Assembly (NCBI GenBank): GCA_900322035.1
Contig: ONYL01000016.1
Coordinates: 1-54,266 of the forward strand
From: an uncultured Prevotella sp.
Lineage (GTDB): Bacteria; Bacteroidota; Bacteroidia; Bacteroidales; Bacteroidaceae
Direction of reading: 5' to 3'
DNA length: 54,266 nucleotides
Both the position numbers and the translations under genes were made by a program. The notes below the pieces were generated by a model, which did no database searches, was not told the origin of the DNA, and was given only the letters and a program-made list of their open reading frames with translations. Of this stretch, positions 7,019-13,209 are shown piece by piece (positions within the stretch are counted from its first letter, which is position 1; each line of letters opens with the position of its first letter).

Positions 7019-8536
7019 ATGGCTAAAACATCATTGAGATTATCGAAGCTAAAGGATTGTGACGGCAAATCACAGATCATTGTGAAGCTGATCGTCAATT
7101 CTTCGTGCCGCCCGTGCTTCAAGAGCGGAATTTTCGTCAAGCCGGAATATTTCAAACCGGTTGGCGATGGTGGAAACGGCAGAGGTTGCGTTTATGGCAT
7201 TGTGCCGCCTAAGAAAGGCCGTCTTAATTACTTGGAGGTAACGGAGGCGATGAAGGCTAAGAACGATCTAAAGGCGTACATTTCACGCCTGGAGAAGGTT
7301 TGCCAGGTGCTGATGAGTGAGAAGCGAGAAATAACGCATGATAGCATTGCCGCGGCAATGGAAATGACCAATGATATTGCGACGGAGGCATTGAACATTG
7401 ATTCCATTCGCGAAGCCGTGAAACGCACAAAGTTGGAACAGAAGAAGGCGCGAACGTCTTTCCTGGAGTGGTACAATCTGTTTATGGAGGAACACGGGAA
7501 AGGCCTATCAAAAGGCCGTGTCAAGCGTTTCCAAGTGATTGGCCGTATGTTTGCCAGGTACGAGGCGTTTAACCAGGCGGTTAATGATGAGGCCTTCAAA
7601 TTGGATATAGATAAGTTTGACGGTGACCAGGTAGAGGATTTTTATGATTACCTGGTAAACGAAAAAGCGTTGGCCGATGAGTACCCCACGATTTTCAAGA
7701 AACTGGTTAGCCTCAACCCGGTGGATAGAAGCGACCGCAAGCAAGTGATCAAGGAAAGAGGCCGCAACGTGATGGCCACCCACATGACCGTAGTCAAGGA
7801 ATTTTTCAATTGGCTTAATAAGAATGGTTACACCGACAACAAACCCTTTGACAACGTGAAGATAGAGACCGAAAAGTACGGTACACCCTATTATCTGACA
7901 TTAGAGGAACGCAACAAGGTAGCTGATGCGGATCTAAAGACATTGCGCGAGGCTTTCAAGGCTAAAGGCAAGGGCTTCAATTGCAAGGCGGTTGAGGCGT
8001 TGGAGGTGCAGCGCGACATCTTCATTTTCCAATGTTGCATTGGTTGCCGCGTTTCCGACCTGGTAACCTTCACACCTTCCAACCTGGACTATTCGCGGCC
8101 AGGAAAAGTCTGTTTGGAGTACATTCCACATAAGACCCGTAACAAGCGCGCAGAGGCCGTGAGAGTGCCCCTAAATTCGCGTGCAATTGCGTTGGTGGAG
8201 AAGTACAAGGGCAAGGATAAGAAAGGCCGCATATTCCCGTTTATTGCCCCACAAAATTACAATGATGCGATAAAGGACGTATTACGCGTTTGCGGAATAG
8301 ATAGGAACATTACGCGCCTAAACCCCATTACCGGTGAGGAAGAGCAGCGGCCGATTTGGGAGGTAGCGAGCAGTCACATGGCAAGACGCACATTCATTGG
8401 AAACCTTTACCGTGAAGTGAAGGATCCTAACCTTATAGGCAGCATGACCGGCCACGTTTATGGATCCCGTAGCTTTGCCAGGTACCGGGATATTACGGAC
8501 GATACCAAAGAAGATGTAGTTTCACTTATAGACTGA
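7019..8536 (+). CDS. Tyrosine recombinase / integrase of the tRNA-Gln element
   Basis: This 505-residue site-specific recombinase should catalyse insertion and excision of the element at the tRNA-Gln 3' end. The N-terminal 100 residues resemble the Bacteroidetes arm-binding domain (start MAKTSLRLSKLKDCDG). A SAM-like core-binding domain follows (about 145-270). The catalytic domain shows the Arg in CCIGCRVSDL, the Lys in IPHKTRNK, the HxxR box in SSHMARRTF, the second His in TGHVYGSRS and the nucleophile Tyr in FARYRD. It is somewhat longer than the roughly 400 residues usual for Bacteroidetes integrases. It is the first gene after the left attachment site, in the normal place. All catalytic residues are present, so it looks active. 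Confidence 0.95.
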   Translation: MAKTSLRLSKLKDCDGKSQIIVKLIVNSSCRPCFKSGIFVKPEYFKPVGDGGNGRGCVYGIVPPKKGRLNYLEVTEAMKAKNDLKAYISRLEKVCQVLMSEKREITHDSIAAAMEMTNDIATEALNIDSIREAVKRTKLEQKKARTSFLEWYNLFMEEHGKGLSKGRVKRFQVIGRMFARYEAFNQAVNDEAFKLDIDKFDGDQVEDFYDYLVNEKALADEYPTIFKKLVSLNPVDRSDRKQVIKERGRNVMATHMTVVKEFFNWLNKNGYTDNKPFDNVKIETEKYGTPYYLTLEERNKVADADLKTLREAFKAKGKGFNCKAVEALEVQRDIFIFQCCIGCRVSDLVTFTPSNLDYSRPGKVCLEYIPHKTRNKRAEAVRVPLNSRAIALVEKYKGKDKKGRIFPFIAPQNYNDAIKDVLRVCGIDRNITRLNPITGEEEQRPIWEVASSHMARRTFIGNLYREVKDPNLIGSMTGHVYGSRSFARYRDITDDTKEDVVSLID

Positions 8537-8543
8537 TGCGAAG

Positions 8544-9245
8544 ATGGACAGTATGAAGATGGACATTAAGGAATTGGCAAAAGCCAAAAGGCGTTTCACT
8601 GAAACGGTGAAGTATATCAAGGAAAGCGTCAGCAGAGGCAACCCGTACGACGTGCCGTTATGCTTTATAGAAGATAGCTTTGGGACAGATCCGGAAAGGG
8701 TGCCGTATAGTGTATTCGAACTTATAGACTTTGCCCAGGATAGCAACGACAAGGAACTGTGCACCTGGTTGGCTTCAATTGATCTGAAACCATTTGAAGA
8801 GTTCGTGAAGGCCTTTTTGAACCAGGCGCACCCAGTCAGAAGAGACATGATCACCGACATTTTCAGCCTAACAGAGAAGCTAATGGATTTGCGCGCCTGG
8901 TGGGAGGAAACGCAAGATGATGGTCAGTCACTGAATGATTGTAGTATTGCGTGCAACGATGATGACAAGGTACACCAGGAAAGCGATGAGGCCAACAAAG
9001 AGGCCGCAGAATTTGCGAGGTTGTTTGTCGAGGTGCCCGGCAATGAAGGCGTGCAGCGTGCCAGTAAGATACTGCAACACTTAAAGCAGTTAAAGAACGC
9101 AGCAATTGCAAGATACATTAAAGAGAAGATGAAAGAAAAAGTGATTAACAAGGATTTGGAGAAGAAGAAACTTTGGCAGTGGTTGAAGGATCACGGCTAC
9201 AATGTGGCGAAAACTAACCAAGGCTTCAACCAGGCATTAATCTAA
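8544..9245 (+). CDS. Unknown protein of the mobile element
   Basis: I do not recognise this 233-residue protein. It starts 7 nt after the integrase stop, so the two are probably co-transcribed. It is highly charged and predicted mostly helical, without signal peptide or membrane segments. A basic segment near residues 180-215 (YIKEKMKEKVINKDLEKKK) precedes a C-terminal KLWQWLKDHGYNVAKTNQGF block that could form a small DNA-binding fold. A second in-frame ATG lies three codons in (MDSMKMD). A role in recombination control or in interference with a host or helper is only an inference from position. Confidence 0.75.
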   Translation: MDSMKMDIKELAKAKRRFTETVKYIKESVSRGNPYDVPLCFIEDSFGTDPERVPYSVFELIDFAQDSNDKELCTWLASIDLKPFEEFVKAFLNQAHPVRRDMITDIFSLTEKLMDLRAWWEETQDDGQSLNDCSIACNDDDKVHQESDEANKEAAEFARLFVEVPGNEGVQRASKILQHLKQLKNAAIARYIKEKMKEKVINKDLEKKKLWQWLKDHGYNVAKTNQGFNQALI

Positions 9246-9255
9246 ATCAAAATGT

Positions 9256-9290
9256 AACGCGTTTCTATCAAGCGATGGAGGCGCGTTTTT
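9256..9290 (+). terminator. Possible weak terminator after the int operon
   Basis: AACGCG (9256-9261) pairs with CGCGTT (9282-9287), followed by a short T run. The stem is short and the loop long, so this is a tentative call. Confidence 0.35.
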
Positions 9291-9310
9291 CAATGAAATT
9301 CAATCAAACC

Positions 9311-9382
9311 ACCGTTTATTACCGTTTACTACTGTTTATTACTGTTTATTACCGTTTATTCTGTTGTTTATTACTGTTTATT
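9311..9382 (+). repeat. Array of seven 10-bp iterons
   Basis: Tandem units of consensus A-C-[CT]-GTTTATT begin at 9311, 9321, 9331, 9341 and 9351 with exact 10-bp period, then a 12-nt variant at 9361 and a last unit at 9373. One unit per helical turn puts all sites on one face of the DNA. The array lies between the two operons of the element and ends 5 nt before a -33 motif. It could be a replication iteron set for the DUF6291 protein, or an operator for an element regulator. Confidence 0.8.
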
Positions 9383-9387
9383 CGTCA

Positions 9388-9417
9388 TTGACGATGATTG
9401 CAATTTCCATAACTTTG
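9388..9417 (+). promoter_or_regulatory. Promoter of the element's second operon
   Basis: TTG (9388-9390) and TAACTTTG (9410-9417) match -33 and -7 elements with 19-nt spacing. It follows directly on the iteron array, so a protein bound to the iterons would affect initiation here. Confidence 0.65.
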
Positions 9418-9422
9418 CAACC

Positions 9423-9457
9423 GTCAGCCGGCGGAATAACGCACCGTCAAGGCTGAC
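9423..9457 (+). other. Leader hairpin
   Basis: GTCAGCC (9423-9429) and GGCTGAC (9451-9457) form a 7-bp stem just downstream of the predicted start site, in the 5' leader of the second operon. There is no U tract, so it is not a terminator; it may stabilise or regulate the leader. Confidence 0.4.
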
Positions 9458-9510
9458 CGCCCACGACCGACCGCGAGCGTTAGCGGCTAAAGGGGAATGG
9501 TACTACAAAT

Positions 9511-9678
9511 ATGAAGGACATCGAGAAGAACGGCATGGAGCCGGAGTTATTAATGAAGTTATTGGTATTGCCTATCCAAGAGGATATCGCCCATTTCTGT
9601 TCCCAATTGGGCATGGAGTACCACGCCACCATCAATGTAGAAGGTGTGCAGATCGAGATCAACACGCCCGGCAAGTAA
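9511..9678 (+). CDS. Small unknown protein of the element (55 residues)
   Basis: The ATG at 9511 opens a 55-codon frame (MKDIEKNGMEPELLMKLL...), ending at TAA 9676-9678. It is the first frame after the operon promoter, and its codon use resembles the neighbours. A helical N terminus is followed by an alternating beta-like C-terminal part (TINVEGVQIEINTPGK). I do not recognise it. It may be a small regulator of the element. Confidence 0.5.
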   Translation: MKDIEKNGMEPELLMKLLVLPIQEDIAHFCSQLGMEYHATINVEGVQIEINTPGK

Positions 9679-9692
9679 TCTAACCAATAAAT

Positions 9693-9720
9693 AGGCAATG
9701 GGACATTACACCCATTGCCT
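9693..9720 (+). terminator. Hairpin between small ORF and excisionase-like gene
   Basis: Perfect 10-bp stem (AGGCAATGGG / CCCATTGCCT) with an 8-nt loop, but no T run, 16 nt before the next start codon. It may attenuate or set an mRNA end; a true intrinsic terminator is less likely. Confidence 0.4.
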
Positions 9721-9736
9721 TCAAAGAAGAAGAAAA

Positions 9737-10003
9737 ATGAATATCCAGGAATTAATAAACGGACAGACATTGTTTGTCGTATCACCGGCAGAACTAAAAG
9801 AGTTTGCCCTGGCAGTGGTGTCAGAGGCGAACAAGCAAACCGCGGAAGCTAACCGCCTATACACGGCAAGCGAGTTTGCGAGGCTTCACGGAGTTGACGT
9901 TTCAACGCTTTGGCGTTGGCGCAAGGCCGGTATCCTAAAGGCCACCAAGATCGGCGGTAACTTATACTACAAAGAACAAGATTTGCGAAAGGAGGTTGAA
10001 TAA
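9737..10003 (+). CDS. Helix-turn-helix excisionase-like protein
   Basis: This 88-residue protein has a C-terminal MerR/Xis-type helix-turn-helix: YTASEFARLHGVDVSTLWRW followed by RKAGILKATKIGGNLYYKEQDL, the usual wing of excisionase-family proteins (HTH_17-like). Start 9737 is chosen over the upstream frame at 9698, because the latter would place the hairpin at 9693-9720 inside the gene. In integrative elements, such proteins bend att DNA to drive excision or act as transcriptional switches. The gene's TAA overlaps the next ATG by one base. Confidence 0.75.
   Translation: MNIQELINGQTLFVVSPAELKEFALAVVSEANKQTAEANRLYTASEFARLHGVDVSTLWRWRKAGILKATKIGGNLYYKEQDLRKEVE
9989..9994 (+). promoter_or_regulatory. 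Strong Shine-Dalgarno-like site
   Basis: AAAGGAGG lies about 7 nt before the ATG at 10003, inside the end of the excisionase-like gene. Bacteroidetes genes rarely use such sites, so this near-perfect one in the element is unusual. It also encodes residues of the upstream gene and may be partly coincidental. Confidence 0.45.
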
Positions 10004-10356
10004 TGAAGGAAAAGGAAAAGGCGGTCATCGTGACCGCCAAAATGAAGAAGGATGGAATCTTCGAAGAACGCATGGCAAAGTTACCGCTTTGCAAGGACAT
10101 CAGCAAAGTATGCGCTTTCTTTCGATATAAGACTGGTACAACATTAGATGCAGCCATTGCCACCGGAATTTTGCGCAACTCAATCACCTGGTACGTAGCG
10201 CAGTTGGAAGATATGGGGCTGATCCAAGCCGTTCGGCGGTTGCCGGACAAGCACACCGGCCGCATGGCCAAACACTATTCGGCCGACCCTTCTACATGGC
10301 ACCAGGCGGTAGTAAAGCAGCCTCAACCCATTCAATTAGAATTATTCAGTAAATGA
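10003..10356 (+). CDS. Winged-helix-like regulatory protein of the element
   Basis: This 117-residue protein has a middle section (about residues 30-85) that resembles a winged helix: LPLCKDISKVCAFFRYKTG, then TLDAAIATGILRNSITWYVAQLEDMGLI as helices 2 and 3, and a basic wing (RRLPDKHTGRMAKHY). Similar small proteins sit in Bacteroidetes phage and island operons beside replication genes. It overlaps the excisionase-like gene by 1 nt and the replication-type gene by 4 nt (ATGA), so the three are translationally coupled. The exact target is unknown; the operon's own iterons are a candidate. Confidence 0.65.
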   Translation: MKEKEKAVIVTAKMKKDGIFEERMAKLPLCKDISKVCAFFRYKTGTTLDAAIATGILRNSITWYVAQLEDMGLIQAVRRLPDKHTGRMAKHYSADPSTWHQAVVKQPQPIQLELFSK

Positions 10357-11228
10357 AGAAGAAAATGGAAGAAGAAAAAGATAAACAGAATACGCAGCCA
10401 TTGCGCGATAGCATACAAATAATGCTTGATTGGGTAGAACCGATCCGGGAATTGCCCGCGAATGATTTCCGATCTATTTTGTTGGCGATAGTGGACTTTT
10501 CTTGCTATGGCAAAAGCCCCGAACTATCTAAGGCAAGCCCCCAAACTAAGATGGCCTGGAGCTTCATTTATCCGCAAATAAAGCGAATGAATGACCATTA
10601 CGCAGAGATAGCCGCCAAAAGAAGTGCAAGTGGAAAGATGGGAGGTAGACCGCCCAAGGCCAACATTTCCGATGAGGCTGATAGCAGCGAAGAAGAACCC
10701 CCAAACACGGATTCAGATATAAAGCAAAAAAAGCAAACGGTTTTCGAGGAAAGCAAAAAAAGCAAACGGTTTTTCGATAAAGCAAAAAAAGCTATAAGAG
10801 AAGATAAGATAAGAGAAGATAATAATAAAGAAAATAAAAGTCAAGATAAGATAAGAGAAGGCAAGTCAAGCGCGCCATTTGATGAAGAAGGCGCGTACTC
10901 TCCTTCTTCTCTGATGAATATTTTTGATTTTATTTCTCCTTCTCTCTCTTCTTCTTTTTCGCGGTGGATTCAATATCTAAACCGCAAAGATCGAAAACTA
11001 ATGCCAAAGACGGCTGAGGCGTACAAGGCGGAATACACTTGTTTGGTTAGCCTATCGAAGGGCAACCCGGATAGGGCTAAACAGATAGTGGAAAATTCGA
11101 TTCAACATAATTGGGCAAGGCTATACCCCATCAAGAAGCAGCCCTTTTCGCTTTTCCCCATTGACATTGGCCACGTTGATGACGACTATCAGCCGCCACG
11201 CAATTCCAATGGCGAATTAGAATTCTAA
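10353..11228 (+). CDS. Phage-type replication protein (DUF6291-like)
   Basis: This 291-residue protein has an N-terminal domain (about 15-105) that looks like DUF6291: LDWVEPIRELPANDFRSILLAI, then SFIYPQIKRMNDHYAEIAAKR and SGKMGGRPPK. Such domains head phage and island replication proteins. A low-complexity, highly charged linker follows (about 110-175, many K/E/R with repeated IREDK units). The C-terminal region (PDRAKQIVENSIQHNWARLYP) resembles the tail of phage replisome-organiser or helicase-loader proteins. The linker contains a near-duplicate DNA segment (around 10733-10790). The start overlaps the preceding gene by 4 nt. I infer origin recognition or helicase loading for autonomous replication after excision. 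Confidence 0.7.
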   Translation: MKKKMEEEKDKQNTQPLRDSIQIMLDWVEPIRELPANDFRSILLAIVDFSCYGKSPELSKASPQTKMAWSFIYPQIKRMNDHYAEIAAKRSASGKMGGRPPKANISDEADSSEEEPPNTDSDIKQKKQTVFEESKKSKRFFDKAKKAIREDKIREDNNKENKSQDKIREGKSSAPFDEEGAYSPSSLMNIFDFISPSLSSSFSRWIQYLNRKDRKLMPKTAEAYKAEYTCLVSLSKGNPDRAKQIVENSIQHNWARLYPIKKQPFSLFPIDIGHVDDDYQPPRNSNGELEF

Positions 11229-11238
11229 CACTAAATTA

Positions 11239-11457
11239 ATGATTATGCGTACGATTACGGACACAGATCTAACAGAGTTTACGGAATGGTACTTTGCCAA
11301 TTTCAAGTGCACCGAAACGCCCCAGGTGTATTTCACAATAAGCATGGCCGGGTATCTTCATTCATTCCAAAAGGAAACGAAGAAGTGGTTGCAGCGGTGC
11401 CAGGCCATTGGCCTGGTTAGCGTCGTCAGCGGAATGGTAAAGCTAAGAAGCGGCTAA
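11239..11457 (+). CDS. Small unknown protein at the end of the element operon
   Basis: This 72-residue frame begins 10 nt after the replication-type gene. A second ATG lies two codons in (MIM). The sequence (TEFTEWYFANFKCTETPQVYF) is unlike anything I recognise; helices with one short basic end (KLRSG). It closes the operon. Possibly a regulator or an accessory to the replication protein. Confidence 0.55.
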   Translation: MIMRTITDTDLTEFTEWYFANFKCTETPQVYFTISMAGYLHSFQKETKKWLQRCQAIGLVSVVSGMVKLRSG

Positions 11458-11640
11458 TCATATCGTAGAGGGGGTATCGTTTTCTTGGAGGGGTGCCGAT
11501 GCCATACCCCACCCGCAGACCTTTTTTCGCACGCGGGAAATTTTATCAGTGCTTGGGGGATGTCGGTATTCGGCCACTATAAAAAAAGCAACGTATATCG
11601 AAATGGGAAGGGACGCGCCCCCCGGTACAAGTTTTTTTAT
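11458..11640 (+). other. Gap between last operon gene and small RNA candidate
   Basis: I see no gene here. Complementary GGGGTAT / ATACCCC blocks near 11472-11507 could form a hairpin that ends the operon, but no T run follows. Confidence 0.35.
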
Positions 11641-11648
11641 TACCTTTG
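11641..11648 (+). promoter_or_regulatory. -7 element for a short transcript
   Basis: TACCTTTG is a perfect Bacteroidetes -7 element, preceded by a T-rich stretch instead of a clear TTTG. No reading frame of note follows, only a terminator 45 nt on. Confidence 0.55.
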
Positions 11649-11653
11649 CGGTT

Positions 11654-11723
11654 GAACGTCATACCCTGGCGTTGGATTACATCTTTTGAAGGTTGTACGC
11701 GTGAGGCGTGCAGCCTTTTTTTT
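11654..11723 (+). ncRNA. Candidate small RNA of the mobile element
   Basis: A roughly 70-nt transcript is predicted from the -7 element at 11641-11648 to the terminator ending at 11723. The terminator has an 11-bp stem (AGGTTGTACGC at 11690-11700, GCGTGCAGCCT at 11706-11716, with two G-U pairs) and an 8-T run. No start codon with a useful frame lies inside. It points towards the right attachment site and is antisense in direction to tRNA-Gln. Function unknown; could be regulatory or an attachment-region insulator. Confidence 0.5.
11690..11723 (+). terminator. Intrinsic terminator of the small RNA candidate
   Basis: An 11-bp stem with two wobble pairs, 5-nt loop and eight Ts. It may also stop read-through of the element operon into tRNA-Gln. 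Confidence 0.75.
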
Positions 11724-11823
11724 GACGCAGAGCCACAAAAATTCAACCCCGGCATTATGCTCAAAGAGTGATGATCTAAAGACAAACAGACCCAAATTTG
11801 ACCTATTCGAAAAATAGAAAAAG

Positions 11824-11850
11824 CCAACCGCTTATAAATCAAGCAGTTGG
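11824..11850 (-). terminator. Element-supplied terminator for tRNA-Gln
   Basis: Arms CCAACCGCTT and AAGCAGTTGG pair at 9 of 10 positions; A-rich DNA at 11809-11823 gives a U tract on the minus strand. It lies just inside the right repeat, so the element replaces the host terminator it displaced (6689-6712). Confidence 0.65.
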
Positions 11851-11882
11851 CAACATGAAGCGTTGTCCCAGGCGGATTCGAA
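11851..11882. repeat. Attachment-site direct repeat, right end of element
   Basis: 32 bp identical to 6712-6743, overlapping the 3' end of the intact tRNA-Gln. The two copies match through the T-arm and acceptor stem of the tRNA and 12 nt past it, then diverge. Confidence 0.9.
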
Positions 11883-11933
11883 CCACCGCTGACAGAACCA
11901 AAAACTGTAGTGCTACCATTACACCATAGGACA
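11863..11933 (-). tRNA. tRNA-Gln (UUG)
   Basis: 71-nt cloverleaf on the minus strand. The acceptor stem TGTCCTA pairs with TGGGACA, with discriminator A. The T arm has GGTTCGAATCC. The anticodon loop TTTTGGT gives UUG, reading CAA. CCA is not encoded. Its 3' end is the integration site of the element at 6712-11882; the gene is restored intact by the element's copy. Confidence 0.95.
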
Positions 11934-11944
11934 ATTATCGTCTG

Positions 11945-11952
11945 CAAAGGTA
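11945..11952 (-). promoter_or_regulatory. -7 element of tRNA-Gln
   Basis: TACCTTTG on the minus strand, 11 nt upstream of the tRNA 5' end. Confidence 0.65.
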
Positions 11953-12161
11953 AGCAATTTATGTGCAATCACCAAATTTTTTCTGCCTTTTCTCTCCGCT
12001 ACTGTTTTTTTGAAGGGCTGTATAGGCGGATTTGCCTCTCTTATTTTGTTTAGCTCTTCTCTTTTATCTATAATGCAGTGCAGATTTTAAGTCCCCCTGG
12101 TGATGAAAAACTCCTGTCTACAGACAAAGTAATTATTAGCTCTTTCAGAGAACAAATAATC
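11953..12161. other. Gap between tRNA-Gln and the Rpn-type gene
   Basis: AT-rich spacer; apart from the tRNA promoter I see no gene or clear signal. A terminator for the leftward Rpn-type gene would be expected, but no strong hairpin is visible. Confidence 0.4.
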
Positions 12162-13037
12162 TTATACTAATATTTTTTCAATTTCCTCTATAGTCAGATT
12201 CGTGGCCTTGGCAATGTCGGCAACAGATAACCCCAACTGACACAAATTGCGGGCTATTGCAATTGCATTCTCTTTGGCTCCCTGCTTCTTTCCTTCTGCA
12301 ATACCCTGCTTCTTTCCTTCTTTCAGAGCATCGTTCACCATGGCACGCTCTGAGGCTACAGCGTCCCAGAATTTCTCATAGGTGTAGAGCTGGGTCTCAT
12401 TGTAGGAGGATGTCTCCAACAGTTTTACGGCTTGTTTCAAGTAGGGATTCTGCAGGAAATCCTTCGGTACAGTATCTGTTTCTGAGTTCATCTCTGTGAG
12501 GAAGCGAAGCCATAGAATGGCCATTCTGCGTTCCTGTATTGATTGAGGCTTGAATTTGGGCAGTTCTACAAAGACAAAGTGGAGCCCTTCTATCACCTTG
12601 TTGGTGTGTTCGATGTTGACGATGTCATAGTGATGGTAAAACTCTTTCAGGTCGGGCATGAACACGTCGTTGATGAGACTGAGCGAGTATACCGGATGCA
12701 GATATCTGAAATCATAACTTCTGTCGAGTTGCTTGACATAAGCCTTTGAGGCGTTGAAGAGCACGCGTTGCAGGAAGGCCGGTGTCCAGAACATCTGCAT
12801 CTCTACGATAAACTGTCTTCCGCTGTTATCCTTGCACCTGACATCTACTATGGTATTTTTCTTCATAGGGGAATCCGGGGCCAGCTCTGCAGGCAGAAAT
12901 TCCAAATATTCAATTTCCTCACCCTCTTGGAAAGGCAAAAGGGCGTTGAGGAAACTCTTTGTGAGTTCCTTGTGCTCGCCAAAGATTCGTTTGAAGGTGA
13001 GGTCGGCGCGCGGATCCAAATATTTCATTGCTCTCAT
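12162..13037 (-). CDS. Rpn family recombination-promoting nuclease / putative transposase
   Basis: This 291-residue PD-(D/E)XK nuclease family protein is of the kind often annotated as a transposase; E. coli relatives (RpnA-E) promote RecA-independent recombination. MKYLDPRADLTFKRIFG is the characteristic start. The nuclease core shows TIVDVRCKDNSGRQFIVEMQM, with the Asp and the E-x-Q of the active site. Two near-identical segments, EGKKQGIAEGKKQGA, form a tandem repeat near residues 240-255, a region known to vary in copy number in this family. The C terminus (GLSVADIAKATNLTIEEI) is a small helix-turn-helix-like tail. A second ATG three codons in is an equally good start (13028). Confidence 0.85.
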   Translation of the reverse strand: MRAMKYLDPRADLTFKRIFGEHKELTKSFLNALLPFQEGEEIEYLEFLPAELAPDSPMKKNTIVDVRCKDNSGRQFIVEMQMFWTPAFLQRVLFNASKAYVKQLDRSYDFRYLHPVYSLSLINDVFMPDLKEFYHHYDIVNIEHTNKVIEGLHFVFVELPKFKPQSIQERRMAILWLRFLTEMNSETDTVPKDFLQNPYLKQAVKLLETSSYNETQLYTYEKFWDAVASERAMVNDALKEGKKQGIAEGKKQGAKENAIAIARNLCQLGLSVADIAKATNLTIEEIEKILV

Positions 13038-13142
13038 ATCTTCATTGGTTTGTTAGCGCAAATATCGCGAAAATATTTTAATTATCCAAGTATTTTTCTT
13101 GAAACATATGGGTTACCTGACATTCTGTCGTGGGACAAAAAA

Positions 13143-13171
13143 AATAGTCCCGCATACTGTGCGGGACTATT
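13143..13171 (-). terminator. Terminator of tyrS operon
   Basis: A perfect 12-bp stem (AATAGTCCCGCA / TGCGGGACTATT) with a 5-nt loop; an A run at 13136-13144 gives eight Us on the minus strand, 40 nt after the tyrS stop. Confidence 0.85.
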
Positions 13172-13209
13172 CTTTCATGATGTCATAGCTTTATTTATAG
13201 TCTTGACTC

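Larger units (their letters stand above)
6712..11882 (+). mobile_element. Compact integrative element in tRNA-Gln (about 5.1 kb)
   Basis: Bounded by the 32-bp repeat, the element encodes a tyrosine recombinase (7019), a 233-residue unknown (8544), then from its own promoter a 55-residue protein, an excisionase-like protein, a winged-helix-like protein, a DUF6291/phage replication-type protein and a 72-residue protein. A short terminated transcript lies near the right end. A 10-bp iteron array precedes the operon promoter. I see no relaxase, type IV secretion, capsid, portal or terminase gene and no obvious cargo. The layout (int, regulators, rep, iterons, no virion genes) recalls phage-inducible satellites or a minimal mobilisable island; which one it is cannot be decided from sequence alone. 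Confidence 0.85.

Noticed and set aside
9311-9382. CRISPR array
   Set aside because: Units are directly adjacent 10-mers without spacers, and no cas genes are present. They are iterons.
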